Positions 44,042 through 54,989 are shown, counted from the first letter of the stretch. The stretch is DNA of 64,000 nt from Ciceribacter sp. L1K22 (GCF_017599385.1 NZ_JAGFPK010000001.1:1118177-1182176); one strand, 5' to 3'. The notes: generated by a model not told the origin, from the letters alone. A program made the numbers and translations.

Positions 44042-45076
44042 TTACTTGCTGTACTGCTGGATGAGCGCGAGAGCGTCGTTGTAGAGCCCGGTTCCGTCCA
44101 TGCCCTTGCCGTCCATCTCGGCGATCCAGGCCTTGGTCACGGCCTCGCCGGCCGCCTTCCAGCGGGCGGTTTCGGCTTCGTCAAGAGTGATGATCGTATT
44201 GCCGGCCTTTTCCGCGATGTCCTTGCCGCGGATATCGCCTTCGTCCATGGCCTTGCCGAACAGACGGGCGAGCTCCTGGCCGGAATTGTCGTCGATCACC
44301 TTCTTCAGGTCATCCGGCAGGGCGTCGTAGCTGTCCTTGTTCATCGCGAAGACGAACGTGCCGGTGTAGAGCCCGTTCGGTCCGGAGAACGCCGTATGGT
44401 TCGGTGCCAGTTCGGCAATCTTGATCGCCGGCGTCACTTCCCACGGAACCACCGACCCGTCGATGACGCTCTTCGACAGGCTTTCCGGTACCGCCGTAAC
44501 CGGCATGCCGATCGCCGAAGCGCCCATGGCCTCCAGCATCTGGTTGACGACCTTGGAGGTGCCGCGCAGCTTCAGGCCTTTCATGTCTTCCAGCGACTTC
44601 ACCGGCTTGGAGGCAATGGTGTGGATGAGGCCCGGACCGTGGGTGTGCACGGCCAGCACGTGATAGTCGGTCAGTTCGTCCTTCAGGTGCTTTTCGTAGT
44701 AATCCTGGAAGGCGACCGATGTAGCCTCGGCGGTCGTTACCATGAACGGCAATTCGAAGGCTTCCGATTTCGGGAAGCGGCCCGGCGTGTAGCCGAACAG
44801 CGTCCAGGTCAGGTCGACCACGCCGTCCTTGACCTGATCGACGAGGTCAGCCGGCTTTCCGCCAAGCTGCATCGCCGGATAGAGTTCCACCGCAATGCGC
44901 CCGCCCGATTCGGCCTGAACCTTTTGCGCCCAGGGCTCCAGCACCTTGGACGGAATGGTAGCCTGCGGCGGCAGCATCTGGTGCAGTTTGAGCGTGACGT
45001 CGGCGGCCCACGACGCCCCCGCCGACAGCGTGAAAGCAAGACCGGCAAGGCCGGCAAGAAGCGATTTCGTCAACAT
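44042..45076 (-). CDS. dctP: TRAP transporter substrate-binding protein (DctP type)
   Basis: 344-residue periplasmic binding protein with signal peptide MLTKSLLAGLAGLAFTLSAGASWAA cleaved before DVTLKLHQ (25-residue signal). The ligand-carboxylate arginine sits in MKGLKLRGTSKVV, typical of DctP proteins that bind organic acids. It is the first gene of the dctPQM operon, with GGAGGAG before the ATG. The chemical nature of the acid cannot be read from sequence. Confidence 0.94.
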   Translation of the reverse strand: MLTKSLLAGLAGLAFTLSAGASWAADVTLKLHQMLPPQATIPSKVLEPWAQKVQAESGGRIAVELYPAMQLGGKPADLVDQVKDGVVDLTWTLFGYTPGRFPKSEAFELPFMVTTAEATSVAFQDYYEKHLKDELTDYHVLAVHTHGPGLIHTIASKPVKSLEDMKGLKLRGTSKVVNQMLEAMGASAIGMPVTAVPESLSKSVIDGSVVPWEVTPAIKIAELAPNHTAFSGPNGLYTGTFVFAMNKDSYDALPDDLKKVIDDNSGQELARLFGKAMDEGDIRGKDIAEKAGNTIITLDEAETARWKAAGEAVTKAWIAEMDGKGMDGTGLYNDALALIQQYSK

Positions 45077-45475
45077 ATTCTCCTCCAGAACGTCTGTTTA
45101 TCTCCCGCAGTCGCGCCCTCATCGCCTGGCGACGCCGATTTTCAACGCCGCCAACGATGCGCGCTGCGAACTCCCGTATCGACAGCGACTGCACCATTAC
45201 ATGCTGGCATGGTTTCCCATATTCCACAAATAACGTTCGCACCCCAACGCATAATCATTTTGATATCGATACGGCGATAAAGATTGCAATGTGTAATCGC
45301 TTGTAAGCGTCCTTTGTTGCCGTCTCGCGGGCGCGGGTGAATTGTTGCGCTGAAAATTCGTCTCGCGAAGTGAATTTTAGAAAGTCCTTTTAAAACTCGT
45401 TTACATGTCGGTGGCACAAGCCTCGTTCCATGCAGCCATTCTAATGCGCGCTCGACAGACGGCTTACGGACCCTC
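45077..45475. other. Divergent intergenic region
   Basis: 399 nt between dctP and the LpiA-like gene, AT-richer in the 45190-45410 part. No open frame could encode the missing flippase half of an MprF-type protein, and I saw no recognised RNA motif. It presumably contains both promoters. Confidence 0.6.
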
Positions 45476-46777
45476 ATGACAGACGTGACTGATACCATCT
45501 TTGTTGCTCCGGCGAACCCGGTTGCAAAACCCGGCCTGCGCCGTGCGTTCGAACGGCTGCGCTATTCGATCGCCCGTCGACCGACAACGCTGCTGCTGGG
45601 AAGCGTCGGACTGCCGGCCGGCCTGGGGCTGCTTTTCGACGAAAGCGTCTTCGGCCTGATATCCGGGCAGATCCTTCCGACGGGCGGTGCCGATGCGGCA
45701 GGTGGCGGCATCGGCCTGGCGGCAGCAGCCGGTGTCCTTGCGGCCCGGCGCCTGCGCCGGGGCGATGATCGGTTCGAGAGCTCGCCGTGCGACGCCGACG
45801 TCGCCCGCGCAGTCGAAATTCTGGGACGTCAACCCAACGCCGCCGCCGGGCTTGTCCGGCTGGGGGACAAGCGGCTGCTGTTTTCCGACTGCGGAGATGC
45901 CTTTATCATGTATGCGCGACGCGGACGCTCCATGGTGGCGCTTTTCGATCCGGTAGGCGCGCGCGAAACCTGGACGGCACTCGTACTCAAGTTCATGCGC
46001 GACGCGCGATCCAGAGGTTGTCGACCGGTTTTCTATCAGGTTTCTCCGGAGTTTCTGTCCTGCGCGATCGAGGCCGGTCTGAAGCCCTACAAGCTTGGCG
46101 AGCAGGCCGTTGTCGATCTGACCACGTTTTCTCTTGCGGGTGGCGACTGGCTGAAGCTACGCCGTTCGATCAATCGGGCGGAGCGCGATGGTCTCACGTT
46201 CGATATGGTGGCGCCTGCCGATGTGCCCGAGATCCTGCCCGAGCTTGCGGCCGTCTCCGATGCCTGGCTTGCCGCTCACAATGCCGGGGAAAAGGGCTTT
46301 TCGCTCGGCACCTTCAAGGAGCACTATGTCGCCAGCGAACCGGTCGCCGTGATCCGCCTCGAGGGCCGGATAATCGCGTTTGCAAGCGTGCTCACCACCG
46401 CCTCCGGCGGCGATGCCTTCATCGACCTGATGCGCCACATACCGAACACGCATCGCGGCGCCATGGATCTGCTGTTCGTGCGCATCATGGAATATCTGAA
46501 GCAGAACGATTTTCGCAGCCTTAACCTGGGCATGGCGCCGCTCGCCGGTCTCTCCGCGCACGATCGTGCTCCCCTGTGGAATCGGATCGGTCGGCAGGTC
46601 TTTGAGAACGGCGAACGCTTCTACAATTTTCGCGGCGTGCTGGAATTCAAGTCCAAGTTCGATCCGCGCTGGCAGCCCCGCTATCTGGCCGTGCCGGGCA
46701 GGGGCTTTCCTCTGGTGGCCATGCTTGACGTCACGCTGCTCATCGGCGGCGGCCTCAAGGGCGTGCTGCGTCGATGA
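45476..46777 (+). CDS. Short MprF/LpiA-like phosphatidylglycerol lysyltransferase (DUF2156 domain only)
   Basis: 433-residue protein carrying the C-terminal catalytic domain of MprF/LpiA, which transfers an amino acid from aminoacyl-tRNA to phosphatidylglycerol. The domain (residues about 100-420) shows LVRLGDKRLLFSDCGDAFIMYARRG, MVALFDPVG and the end block FYNFRGVLEFKSKFDPRWQPRYL. Only two hydrophobic segments precede it (residues about 38-95). Rhizobial LpiA is roughly twice as long, with an N-terminal flippase that is absent here. The acvB homologue follows with an ATGA overlap, as in lpiA-acvB operons. The aminoacyl specificity is assumed to be lysine. Confidence 0.85.
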   Translation: MTDVTDTIFVAPANPVAKPGLRRAFERLRYSIARRPTTLLLGSVGLPAGLGLLFDESVFGLISGQILPTGGADAAGGGIGLAAAAGVLAARRLRRGDDRFESSPCDADVARAVEILGRQPNAAAGLVRLGDKRLLFSDCGDAFIMYARRGRSMVALFDPVGARETWTALVLKFMRDARSRGCRPVFYQVSPEFLSCAIEAGLKPYKLGEQAVVDLTTFSLAGGDWLKLRRSINRAERDGLTFDMVAPADVPEILPELAAVSDAWLAAHNAGEKGFSLGTFKEHYVASEPVAVIRLEGRIIAFASVLTTASGGDAFIDLMRHIPNTHRGAMDLLFVRIMEYLKQNDFRSLNLGMAPLAGLSAHDRAPLWNRIGRQVFENGERFYNFRGVLEFKSKFDPRWQPRYLAVPGRGFPLVAMLDVTLLIGGGLKGVLRR

Positions 46778-48129
46778 GGACCAAAAGCGGCATCATCGCG
46801 CTGGCACTCGCCATTTTCATCGTGCAGCCGGCGCTGGCCGCGGATAACTTTGACACTCGAAGCCTTCCAGTCGACCGTATCGTCCGCCCCGACACCAATC
46901 CTCGGTCGGTGATCATCCTGCTATCGGACGCTGCCGGCTGGTCCGCAACGGAACAGAACGTAGCGCAGGCGTGGTCGGGCGAGGGAGCCATTGTTGTCGG
47001 CGTCGATCTGCCGACCTACTACCGCGCCCTTCGTGCGGAGACGCGTGCCTGCCTCTACCTCGTCTCCGACATCGAAAGGCTCGCTCGCCAGCTTCACCGC
47101 GCCGAAGGCATGGCCACCTTCACGCCGCCGGTCGTTGCCGGCCTCGGCGAAGGCGGCACGCTGGCGCTGGCGATCGCCGCCCAGACCCCGCCGTCGACCG
47201 TAGCCACGACACTCGCTGTCGATCCCGGCGCCGTGGTACCCATCGAAAAGCCGCTTTGTACGCCGGCACCAAAGACCCCGCGCCATGGCGGCATTCGCTA
47301 CGGATTTACGAAGGGAGCGCTGCCGGGTGCCGTGCGGGTAACCTTCACACAGGCGGCGACGCGGGACGGACGTGACCATCTGGTCGATCTCCAGGCGACG
47401 CACTCCGATATTGAGGTCGTCGACAGTCGGGATCAGGCCTCTGCGACACTGGAAGAGGCGGGTCTCAGAGTGCTGAGCGAGGCGTCGCACCACGGCACGC
47501 CTCTCGATCTGCCTTTGGTGGAGGTTCCCGCCGTTCCTCGCCACGATGCCTTTGCCATCATCTACTCGGGCGACGGCGGCTGGCGCGACATCGACCAGAA
47601 GCTGGGCTTCTTCCTGCAGGAGGATGGTGTCCCGGTCGTTGGCGTCGATGCGCTACGCTATTTCTGGAGCGAAAAGCCGCCGCAGCAGGTCGCAGACGAT
47701 CTCTCGCGCATCATCGCCACCTATCGTGGCCGCTACGGCGCAAGCCGCGTCGTTCTGATCGGCTACTCCTTCGGCGCCAACATCCTGCCGAAGGCCTACA
47801 CGCTGCTTCCTGATGCGGACCGGGAAGCCGTTGATCTTCTGTCGCTGCTCGCACCATCGCATCAGGCGGATTTCGAGATTGCCGTTTCCGGATGGCTCGG
47901 CGTTGCGGGAGCGGGCAAACATGGAGATCCCGTCGACCATCTGGCAACCGTCGAACCCGCCAAGATCCAGTGCATCTACGGCCTGGCGGAAAAGGAAAGC
48001 GCCTGCCCGGCACTAGAGCCCCGGGTGACGGCGGGGGTCCAGCTCGTTTCCCGACCCGGCGGCCACCATTTCGACGGAAACTACCGTAAGCTGGCGGACG
48101 AGATAATGGCTCGCATCAGACGCGACTAG
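46774..48129 (+). CDS. acvB: AcvB/VirJ-type periplasmic lysyl-phosphatidylglycerol hydrolase
   Basis: 451-residue exported protein (signal MRTKSGIIALALAIFIVQPALAA). It contains two related halves: an N-terminal VirJ-like domain (about 30-240) and a C-terminal serine hydrolase-like domain with the nucleophile motif GYSFGAN (Ser332), an HHFDGNY histidine near the end and VIYSGDGGW-type start (IIYSGDGGWRDID). In Agrobacterium AcvB hydrolyses lysyl-PG and affects acid growth and T-DNA transfer. Operon coupling with the synthase is conserved here. Its stop overlaps that of the convergent ClC gene. Confidence 0.92.
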   Translation: MRTKSGIIALALAIFIVQPALAADNFDTRSLPVDRIVRPDTNPRSVIILLSDAAGWSATEQNVAQAWSGEGAIVVGVDLPTYYRALRAETRACLYLVSDIERLARQLHRAEGMATFTPPVVAGLGEGGTLALAIAAQTPPSTVATTLAVDPGAVVPIEKPLCTPAPKTPRHGGIRYGFTKGALPGAVRVTFTQAATRDGRDHLVDLQATHSDIEVVDSRDQASATLEEAGLRVLSEASHHGTPLDLPLVEVPAVPRHDAFAIIYSGDGGWRDIDQKLGFFLQEDGVPVVGVDALRYFWSEKPPQQVADDLSRIIATYRGRYGASRVVLIGYSFGANILPKAYTLLPDADREAVDLLSLLAPSHQADFEIAVSGWLGVAGAGKHGDPVDHLATVEPAKIQCIYGLAEKESACPALEPRVTAGVQLVSRPGGHHFDGNYRKLADEIMARIRRD

Positions 48130-49472
48130 TCGGTCTTCGTTCCGGTCCGCGCCTCGGCCCGCTGTGCCCGGATCACGTCCGCGATCCAGGCACGCGACAG
48201 GCCGTGATAGAGCGGCTCGGGTGCGACCAGCCGCGAGGTGATGTAGCCGAGCATGGCCGCAGCCATGAGCGCGATCACCCCTTCGTGGCTGTCGGTCATT
48301 TCCAGAATGATCACGAAGGCCGTCATCGGTGCCTGCACGACACCGGCGAAATAGCCGGCCATGCCGAGGACGGCCGCCAGTCCGATGCTGACGCCGAGCA
48401 GTTCCCCGACCGTGCTGCCGAAGCCCGCACCGATCGAAAGCGAGGGCGCAAAAATGCCGCCCGGAATCCCCGATGCCATCGAGAGGAACGTGACGGCGAA
48501 CTTTTCGATAAAGTAGGACAGCGACAGTGCTTCGCCGGAAAGCGCGGCGTGCGCCTGTTCGTAGCCGGTGCCGAACGTCGAGCCGCCGGTGGCGACACCG
48601 ATCACCGCAATGGCAAGACCGCAGCCGGCGGCGAGCAGGACGGAGCGCCGCAGCGGTTCAGGCTGCGCCCAGCGCTTGATCCTTCGCGTGACGCGCAGCG
48701 CCATGGCGGAGAAGAGGGCGCCCAGAAGTCCGCCGCCGATGCCGCAGACGACGACCACGAGCCATTCTCGGGGTACCGCCACATTGAGCGATGTCGCGCC
48801 GAAATAGGTGTAGCTGCCGACGAGCGCCATCGCCGACATGCCGGAGAGAATGACGGCGGTCAGCACCAGTCCGTTCGCCCGGGTCTGGTAGGAGCGGCTC
48901 ATCTCCTCGATCGCGAAGACGATGCCGGCAAGCGGCGTATTGAAGGCTGCGGCGATCCCGGCGGCCGAACCTGCGAGGATGAGCCCGCGGGCCTGCGCAA
49001 TGCCGCCGATGCGAGCCGTGAGCAGCATGATTGCGGCGCCAACCTGAACGGTCGGACCTTCACGCCCGATCGATGCGCCCGAAAGGAGCCCCAGCAGGGT
49101 GAGCAGGATCTTGCCCACCGCCAGCCGGATGGACAGCAGCCGCCACCGGTCTTCGGCCTCCTTGAAATGCCGCGCGGCGATTGCCTGCGGTATGCCGGAG
49201 CCCTGCGATCCCGGAAAGAGCCGGGCGGCAAGGAACGCGCAAAGCGCAAATCCCAAGGGCGTCATGACGAGGGGAAGCAGGAACGCCCAGGAGCCGCTGG
49301 TCCGGACCCCTTCGAACATATGCTGCGACCAGTCTGCGGCCTTGGCGAAGCCGACGGACACGACACCGATCGCGAGCGCCCCCGCCCAGAACACGATACG
49401 GGGTTTCCACAAGCGCCACGATCCCCAGACTACGCGGGATCGCCTCAGCAGTTTTGGTTTTGGCCGACCCAA
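48126..49472 (-). CDS. ClC-family chloride channel/antiporter
   Basis: 448-residue membrane protein with the three ClC selectivity signatures: GSGIP, GREGPTVQ (with the gating glutamate kept, so a Cl-/H+ antiporter is likely) and GIPGGIFAPSL. No C-terminal CBS pair is present. The start is a TTG at 49472 with GGAG about 8 nt upstream; a GTG slightly further in is possible. It is convergent with acvB, sharing a CTAG palindrome for both stops. ClC antiporters help acid resistance, in line with the acid-linked lpiA-acvB neighbours, but that link is inference. Confidence 0.93.
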   Translation of the reverse strand: MGRPKPKLLRRSRVVWGSWRLWKPRIVFWAGALAIGVVSVGFAKAADWSQHMFEGVRTSGSWAFLLPLVMTPLGFALCAFLAARLFPGSQGSGIPQAIAARHFKEAEDRWRLLSIRLAVGKILLTLLGLLSGASIGREGPTVQVGAAIMLLTARIGGIAQARGLILAGSAAGIAAAFNTPLAGIVFAIEEMSRSYQTRANGLVLTAVILSGMSAMALVGSYTYFGATSLNVAVPREWLVVVVCGIGGGLLGALFSAMALRVTRRIKRWAQPEPLRRSVLLAAGCGLAIAVIGVATGGSTFGTGYEQAHAALSGEALSLSYFIEKFAVTFLSMASGIPGGIFAPSLSIGAGFGSTVGELLGVSIGLAAVLGMAGYFAGVVQAPMTAFVIILEMTDSHEGVIALMAAAMLGYITSRLVAPEPLYHGLSRAWIADVIRAQRAEARTGTKTD

Positions 49473-49645
49473 AAAGCCGCTCCTGCAGTTTCAATGCGCA
49501 GGCGATGCCGGTGTTCTACCGCCATTCACCCGTATGAGACGTCGTCTCGTCCCTTATGGGTGCCAGCGACCGCCATGACAAGGCGGAATAGCATGACCCG
49601 GTACGGCTTTTCCGCAAAACCGTGGTGCCGCGTGAGAAAACGGGG

Positions 49646-51298
49646 TTAACGGTCGCTCGTCTCCCAGCGCGGGTTGATCCACGGCTCCTGATTGCTGCGC
49701 GGCAGCGGCTGCCTGCCGAGAATATGATCCGCGGCCTTTTCGCCCGTCATGATCGAGGGGCCGTTCAGGTTGCCATAGGTCACATGCGGGAAGATCGAAC
49801 TGTCCGCCACGCGCAGTCCCTCGACGCCGATTACCTTGGTCGTCGGATCGACAACGGCCATAGGGTCGTCGGCACGGCCCATCTTGCAGGTGCCGCAGGG
49901 GTGATAGGCGCCTTCCAGGTGTTCCCGCAGATAGGCGTCGATTTCCTCGTCCGACTGGACATTCGGCCCAGGTGCGATCTCCGCTTCGCGATAGGGATCG
50001 AAGGCCTTCTGATTGAAGATCTCGCGGGTCACGCGCACTGCATGGCGGAACTTCACCCAGTCCTCCGGGTCGCTCATATAGTTGAAGCGCAGGACAGGCG
50101 CGTCCTTCACCTCCGGCGAGCGCAGCGTCACCGAGCCGCGCGACTTCGACATGTTGTAGCCGACATGCGCCTGGAAGCCGTGGCCGCCGACGGCAGACTT
50201 GCCGTCATAGGAGATCGCGATCGGCAGGAAGTGATACTGGATGTCGGGCCATTTGACGCCGGCCGCCGAGCGGATGAAGGCCGCCGCCTCAAACTGGTTG
50301 GAGGTGCCGAGCCCCTTCTTGAAGAATAGCCATTGCGCGCCGACGATGCCCATCCAGAACCAGTTGTTCTTGGAATGCAGCGTGATCGGCAGCTTCGACT
50401 TGAACTGGTGGTAATATTCCAGGTGATCCTGCAGGTTCTGCCCGACGCCCCGACGGTCGGCGACGACGGGGATGCCCATCTCTTGCAGATGCGCGGCCGG
50501 ACCGATGCCCGAGAGCATCAGGATCTTCGGCGAGTTGAAGGCCGAGGCCGCCACGATCACTTCGCGGTTCGCCTTCACTACTTCGATCTTGCCGCCGATC
50601 TCGACCTCGACGCCGACGGCGCGGGTCCCTTCCATAACAACCTTGCGGGCATAGCAGCGGATCAGCGAAACATTCGACCGCTTGAGCGCCGGCTTCAGAT
50701 AGGCATTCGCCGTCGACCAGCGCCGCCCCTGCCAGCTCGTCTGCTCCATCAGGCCGAAGCCTTCCTGCTGACGGCCGTTATAGTCTTCCGTCACCGGGAA
50801 GCCGGCCTGCCGTCCCGCCTCGATAAAGGCGCGATAGAGCGGGTTCCTGATCTCGCCACGGCGAACATGCAGCGGACCATCGGCGCCCCGCCAGCCCTCT
50901 TCGCCGCCATGCGAAGTCTCCTGCCGCTTGAAATAGGGCAGCACGTCGGCATAGGCCCAGCCGGTCGCACCCATCTCTTCCCAGCGGTTGAAGTCCTCCG
51001 CATGTCCGCGCACATAGACCATGCCGTTGATCGACGACGACCCGCCCATAACCTTGCCGCGCGGCGCGATCATGCGGCGGTTGTTGAGATGCGGCTCGGG
51101 CTCCGTCATGTAGCCCCAGTTGTACCGGTCCATGTTCATCGGATAGGCAAGGGCTGCCGGCATCTGCACGAACGGCCCGATATCGGACCCGCCGAACTCC
51201 AAGACGATGACCGTGTTCTTGCCGTCCTCCGACAGGCGATAGGCCATGGCCGCACCTGCGGAACCGGAACCGATGATGACGAAATCTGCGTTTTTCAT
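49646..51298 (-). CDS. betA: Choline dehydrogenase
   Basis: 550-residue FAD-dependent GMC oxidoreductase oxidising choline to betaine aldehyde. The FAD site is [15 protein letters not shown] signature 1 is [20 protein letters not shown], signature 2 lies in SGIGPAAHL, and the catalytic His is in HPCGTCKMG; the end [19 protein letters not shown] is typical. ATG 51298 starts at the FAD strand; a longer frame is rejected. It is the last gene of betI-C-B-A. Confidence 0.96.
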   Translation of the reverse strand: MKNADFVIIGSGSAGAAMAYRLSEDGKNTVIVLEFGGSDIGPFVQMPAALAYPMNMDRYNWGYMTEPEPHLNNRRMIAPRGKVMGGSSSINGMVYVRGHAEDFNRWEEMGATGWAYADVLPYFKRQETSHGGEEGWRGADGPLHVRRGEIRNPLYRAFIEAGRQAGFPVTEDYNGRQQEGFGLMEQTSWQGRRWSTANAYLKPALKRSNVSLIRCYARKVVMEGTRAVGVEVEIGGKIEVVKANREVIVAASAFNSPKILMLSGIGPAAHLQEMGIPVVADRRGVGQNLQDHLEYYHQFKSKLPITLHSKNNWFWMGIVGAQWLFFKKGLGTSNQFEAAAFIRSAAGVKWPDIQYHFLPIAISYDGKSAVGGHGFQAHVGYNMSKSRGSVTLRSPEVKDAPVLRFNYMSDPEDWVKFRHAVRVTREIFNQKAFDPYREAEIAPGPNVQSDEEIDAYLREHLEGAYHPCGTCKMGRADDPMAVVDPTTKVIGVEGLRVADSSIFPHVTYGNLNGPSIMTGEKAADHILGRQPLPRSNQEPWINPRWETSDR

Positions 51299-51335
51299 TC
51301 GAACTTCCCCGTCCGTCTCCCCCGAGAGACGAGCC

Positions 51336-52799
51336 TCAATACGGCGCCTCGCACTTGCCCATGCCGACATAAACCGTCTTCAACTCGGAATAATGCTCCA
51401 GCGCCGCTGCCGAATTTTCGCGGCCGAAGCCTGACTGCTTTGAGCCGCCAAAGGGGATCTCGACCGGGCAGAGATTGTAGGTGTTGATCCAGAGCGTTCC
51501 GGCTTCGAGCTGGTCGACCACGCGGTGCGCGCGGGAGAAATCGGCGGTGAAAACGCCAGCCGAAAGGCCGAATTCGGTGGCGTTCGCCCGCGCGATCACC
51601 TCCGCCTCGTCCTCGAAATCGAGCACGCACATCACGGGCCCGAAAATCTCTTCGCGCGCGATGGTCATGTCGTCGGTGACATCGGCGAACACGGTCGGCT
51701 GGATGTAGAAGCCTTCGCCCGTGACGCTGTTCGGAATGCCGCCGCCGGTCACCAGCGTCGCGCCCTCGGCCTTGCCCTTGTCGATGTAGGACATGACCTT
51801 CTCGCGCTGGGCAAGCGACACCATCGGCCCCATCTGCGTGGCCTCGTCCTGCGGATCGCCGATAACGATCGCCTCGGTGCGGGTCTTGAGGCGCGAGAGG
51901 AACGTCTCCTTGATCGCCTTGTGCACGAAGACGCGCGTGCCGTTCGAGCAGACCTGGCCGGTCGAGTAGAAGTTGCCGAGCATGGCGCCCGAGATCGCGC
52001 TGTCGATATCGGCATCGTCGAAGACCACGATCGGCGACTTGCCGCCGAGTTCCATGGTGACATGCTTGAGCTGTGAGGCAGCCGCGCCCGCCACCTTGCG
52101 CCCCGTCGGCACGGAACCGGTGAGCGAAACCTTGGCGACATCGGGATGCGACACGAGCAGCGGCCCGGTCTCCCGGTCCCCCTGTACGACATTGTAGACG
52201 CCCTTCGGCGCGCCTGCCTCGATCAGGATCTCGGCGATCTTCAAGGCGCCGAGCGGCGTCACTTCCGACGGCTTGAACACAATCGCATTGCCGGCGGCAA
52301 GCGCAGGAGCCCCCTTCCAGCAGGCGATCTGCTGCGGATAGTTCCAGGCACCAATGCCGACGACCACGCCAAGCGGCACGCGCTTGGTATAGGCCCAGTC
52401 GCCCCCGAGCGGGATCTGGCTGCCATTCATCGCGGTCGCGATGATGCCGCCGAAGAATTCGAAGCTGTCCGCGCCAGAGGTGGGGTCGGCGACGATGGTC
52501 TCCTGGATCGGCTTGCCGGTGTCGAGCGTCTCGAGTTCCGAGAGTTCGCGGTTTCGCTCGCGCATGATCTCGGCGGCCTTCTTCAAGACACGGCCGCGGG
52601 CCGCCGGGCTCCACGAGGCCCATTCCTTCTGCGCGCGCTTGGCAGAGTGGATCGCCTTCTCGACAATCGCGGGCGTCGCGGCATGCAGTCTCGCGATCAC
52701 TTCACCGGTTGCCGGATAGATGCTCTCGATGACGGTGCCGGCGGTATCCTCGACGTATTCGCCGTCAATGAAATGGGAGGCTTGCGGTTGGGCTTTCAT
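51336..52799 (-). CDS. betB: Betaine aldehyde dehydrogenase
   Basis: 487-residue NAD(P)-dependent ALDH converting betaine aldehyde to glycine betaine. The catalytic Glu is in MELGGKSP and the catalytic Cys in [10 protein letters not shown]; the cofactor segment [12 protein letters not shown] is present. ATG 52799 is favoured because GGAG lies 7 nt ahead; ATG 52802 is adjacent and overlaps the betC stop. The tight junction with betC implies co-translation. Confidence 0.96.
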   Translation of the reverse strand: MKAQPQASHFIDGEYVEDTAGTVIESIYPATGEVIARLHAATPAIVEKAIHSAKRAQKEWASWSPAARGRVLKKAAEIMRERNRELSELETLDTGKPIQETIVADPTSGADSFEFFGGIIATAMNGSQIPLGGDWAYTKRVPLGVVVGIGAWNYPQQIACWKGAPALAAGNAIVFKPSEVTPLGALKIAEILIEAGAPKGVYNVVQGDRETGPLLVSHPDVAKVSLTGSVPTGRKVAGAAASQLKHVTMELGGKSPIVVFDDADIDSAISGAMLGNFYSTGQVCSNGTRVFVHKAIKETFLSRLKTRTEAIVIGDPQDEATQMGPMVSLAQREKVMSYIDKGKAEGATLVTGGGIPNSVTGEGFYIQPTVFADVTDDMTIAREEIFGPVMCVLDFEDEAEVIARANATEFGLSAGVFTADFSRAHRVVDQLEAGTLWINTYNLCPVEIPFGGSKQSGFGRENSAAALEHYSELKTVYVGMGKCEAPY

Positions 52800-52801
52800 C
52801 A

Positions 52802-54319
52802 TTATTCTCCGCGCGGATAGCGTTTGGATTCCTCGAGATTGTCGAGGTTCATGTGGTTGCGCATGTAGCGCTCGGATGCCTTCTGGAGCGGCTGGTGGTC
52901 CCATGGGAAATAAGCGCCGTTTCGGAGCGCCTCGTAGACCACCCAGCGCCGCGCCTGGCTTTCGCGCACGGCGGAATCGAACTCCGCCATGTTCCAGCGC
53001 GCGTCACGCTTGGCGCGGAAGCCGGAGATGACATCAGCATAGGCGGGATCGCCCGCCAGGTTCGTGAGCTCCTTCGGATCGGCCTCCAGATCGTAGAGCT
53101 GCTCGGGATCGAGTTCGCAGTGGACATATTTCCACTTGCCCTCGCGGATGCCGACCAGCGGCGCATAGGAGGCTTCCGCCGCATATTCCATCAGCACCGG
53201 TTCGGTGCGGGGGATGCCGTCGATCATGCCCTTGAGACTGATGCCGTCGGTCCAGGGCTTGATCTCCTCGATATCGATGCCGGCCAGATCACAGAGCGTC
53301 GGCGTCACGTCGAGGTTGGAGGTCGGTGTCGTATGCAGCCCGGCCGTGACGCCCGGACCTGCTACCATCAGCGGCACGCGGGCCGAGCCCTCGAAGAAGT
53401 TCATCTTGAACCACAGGCCCCGCTCGCCCAGCATGTCGCCGTGGTCGGAGCAGAAGAAGATGAGCGTGTCGTCCAGCATCCGGGTCCGCGTCAGCGTATC
53501 GACCAGTTCGCCCACCTTGTCGTCGAGATAGCTGATATTGGCGAAATAGGCCTGGCGCGAACGCTTCACGTTCTCGTCCGTGATGTCGAAGCTCGCATAA
53601 TCGCAGGATTTCAGGATGCGTTCCGAATGCGGGTCCTGCTTCTCCAGCATGCCGACCTCGGGCATAAGGTGCGGGCAGTCGTTATAGAGGTCCCAGTATT
53701 TCCGCCGCGCGACATAGGGGTCATGCGGGTGGGTGAAGGAGACCGTGACGCACCACGGGCGGCGCTCCTTGTCGTCATTCTCGCGGGACAGCTGGTAGAG
53801 CTTCTGGTTGGCGAGGAAGGCGACCTCGTCGTCGTACTCCATCTGGTTGGTGATCTCGGCGACACCGGCGCCCGTTACCGATCCCATGTTGTGATACCAC
53901 CAGTCGATCCGCTCGCCCGGCTTGCGATAATCAGGCGTCCAGCCGAAATCGGCCGGGTAGATATCGGTCGTCAGCCGCTCCTCGAAGCCGTGCAGCTGGT
54001 CCGGCCCGACGAAATGCATCTTGCCGGAGAGCGCCGTGTAATAGCCGGCCCTGCGAAGGTGATGCGCGAAGGTCGGGATCGACGAGACATATTCGGCGGC
54101 ATTGTCGTAGACGCGCGTCCGGCTCGGCAGCTGTCCGGCCATGAACGAGGCGCGGGCGGGGGCACAGAGCGGGGAGGACGTATAGTTATTCCGGAACCGT
54201 GCAGAGCGGGCGGCCAGCGCCTTCATATGCGGCGCGTGGAGGAACTCCGCCGGACCGTCGGGAAAAAAGGTCCCGTTCAACTGGTCGACCATGATGATCA
54301 GAATGTTCGGCTTGCCCAC
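52802..54319 (-). CDS. betC: Choline-sulfatase
   Basis: 505-residue sulfatase that hydrolyses choline-O-sulfate to choline and sulfate, giving both an osmoprotectant precursor and a sulfur source. The formylglycine motif CxPxR is present as CAPAR in [15 protein letters not shown], with metal-site IIMVDQLNG near the start and [17 protein letters not shown]. The cysteine form needs formylglycine-generating maturation. It lies 54 nt after betI, as in rhizobial betICBA operons. Confidence 0.96.
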   Translation of the reverse strand: MGKPNILIIMVDQLNGTFFPDGPAEFLHAPHMKALAARSARFRNNYTSSPLCAPARASFMAGQLPSRTRVYDNAAEYVSSIPTFAHHLRRAGYYTALSGKMHFVGPDQLHGFEERLTTDIYPADFGWTPDYRKPGERIDWWYHNMGSVTGAGVAEITNQMEYDDEVAFLANQKLYQLSRENDDKERRPWCVTVSFTHPHDPYVARRKYWDLYNDCPHLMPEVGMLEKQDPHSERILKSCDYASFDITDENVKRSRQAYFANISYLDDKVGELVDTLTRTRMLDDTLIFFCSDHGDMLGERGLWFKMNFFEGSARVPLMVAGPGVTAGLHTTPTSNLDVTPTLCDLAGIDIEEIKPWTDGISLKGMIDGIPRTEPVLMEYAAEASYAPLVGIREGKWKYVHCELDPEQLYDLEADPKELTNLAGDPAYADVISGFRAKRDARWNMAEFDSAVRESQARRWVVYEALRNGAYFPWDHQPLQKASERYMRNHMNLDNLEESKRYPRGE

Positions 54320-54373
54320 GGCGTCACTGTCCCCGGTTTGAAATATCGTAAAAACAATCAGGTCCGCCTGCAG

Positions 54374-54961
54374 TCATCGGACGAAGCCCTTGAGCTGCGC
54401 TTCCAGATAGTCCTCGACCAGCGATACTGATGCGGTGGAACTGATCGGGGCGGAGCGCAGACTTTGCCGGATATAGAGCCCGTCGATCATCGCGGCCGCG
54501 CCCTCTGCAATCCGCGCCGCGTCATCGGGCGGGCAAAGGCGACCAAGTGCCGACAGGAGGTTGGACCGCAACCGCCGCGCATAGACGACAAGCAGCCGCC
54601 GCGTCTCTTCCGACCGTTGCGCATCGACGTAGAAGGCGAGCCAGGCCGCCACTGTCTCCGGCGTGAACTGCTCCGCAGCGAAGCTGACCCTGAGCACGGC
54701 CGAGAGACGCGCGCGTGGCGTCTCTGCCCCTGCAAGCGCCTCAACGGCGTCGCGCCGCAACTGCCGCAGCAGCTCACGGATCGTCTCGTTCAGCAACTGC
54801 TCCTTGGAGCCGAAGTAGTGATGCGCAAGTGCCGCCGACACGCCGGCCTCTTTGGCGATCTCCGACATCGTCACACCGAGCGAGCCGTGCTGGCCGATCG
54901 TGCGCAGCGCCGCATCCGTCAGCGCCTTACGGCGCAGGGGCTCCATTCCAACCTTGGGCAT
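54374..54961 (-). CDS. betI: TetR-family repressor BetI
   Basis: 195-residue TetR regulator of the choline-betaine genes. The HTH is VTMSEIAKEAGVSAALAHHYFGSKEQLL, a BetI-type recognition helix. ATG 54961 is preceded by AGGAGAACGAAG. An upstream in-frame start at 55012 would place the operator inside the coding region. Choline or choline sulfate is expected to relieve repression. Confidence 0.95.
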   Translation of the reverse strand: MPKVGMEPLRRKALTDAALRTIGQHGSLGVTMSEIAKEAGVSAALAHHYFGSKEQLLNETIRELLRQLRRDAVEALAGAETPRARLSAVLRVSFAAEQFTPETVAAWLAFYVDAQRSEETRRLLVVYARRLRSNLLSALGRLCPPDDAARIAEGAAAMIDGLYIRQSLRSAPISSTASVSLVEDYLEAQLKGFVR

Positions 54962-54989
54962 CTTCGTTCTCCTGGTCCGCAGTTTATTT

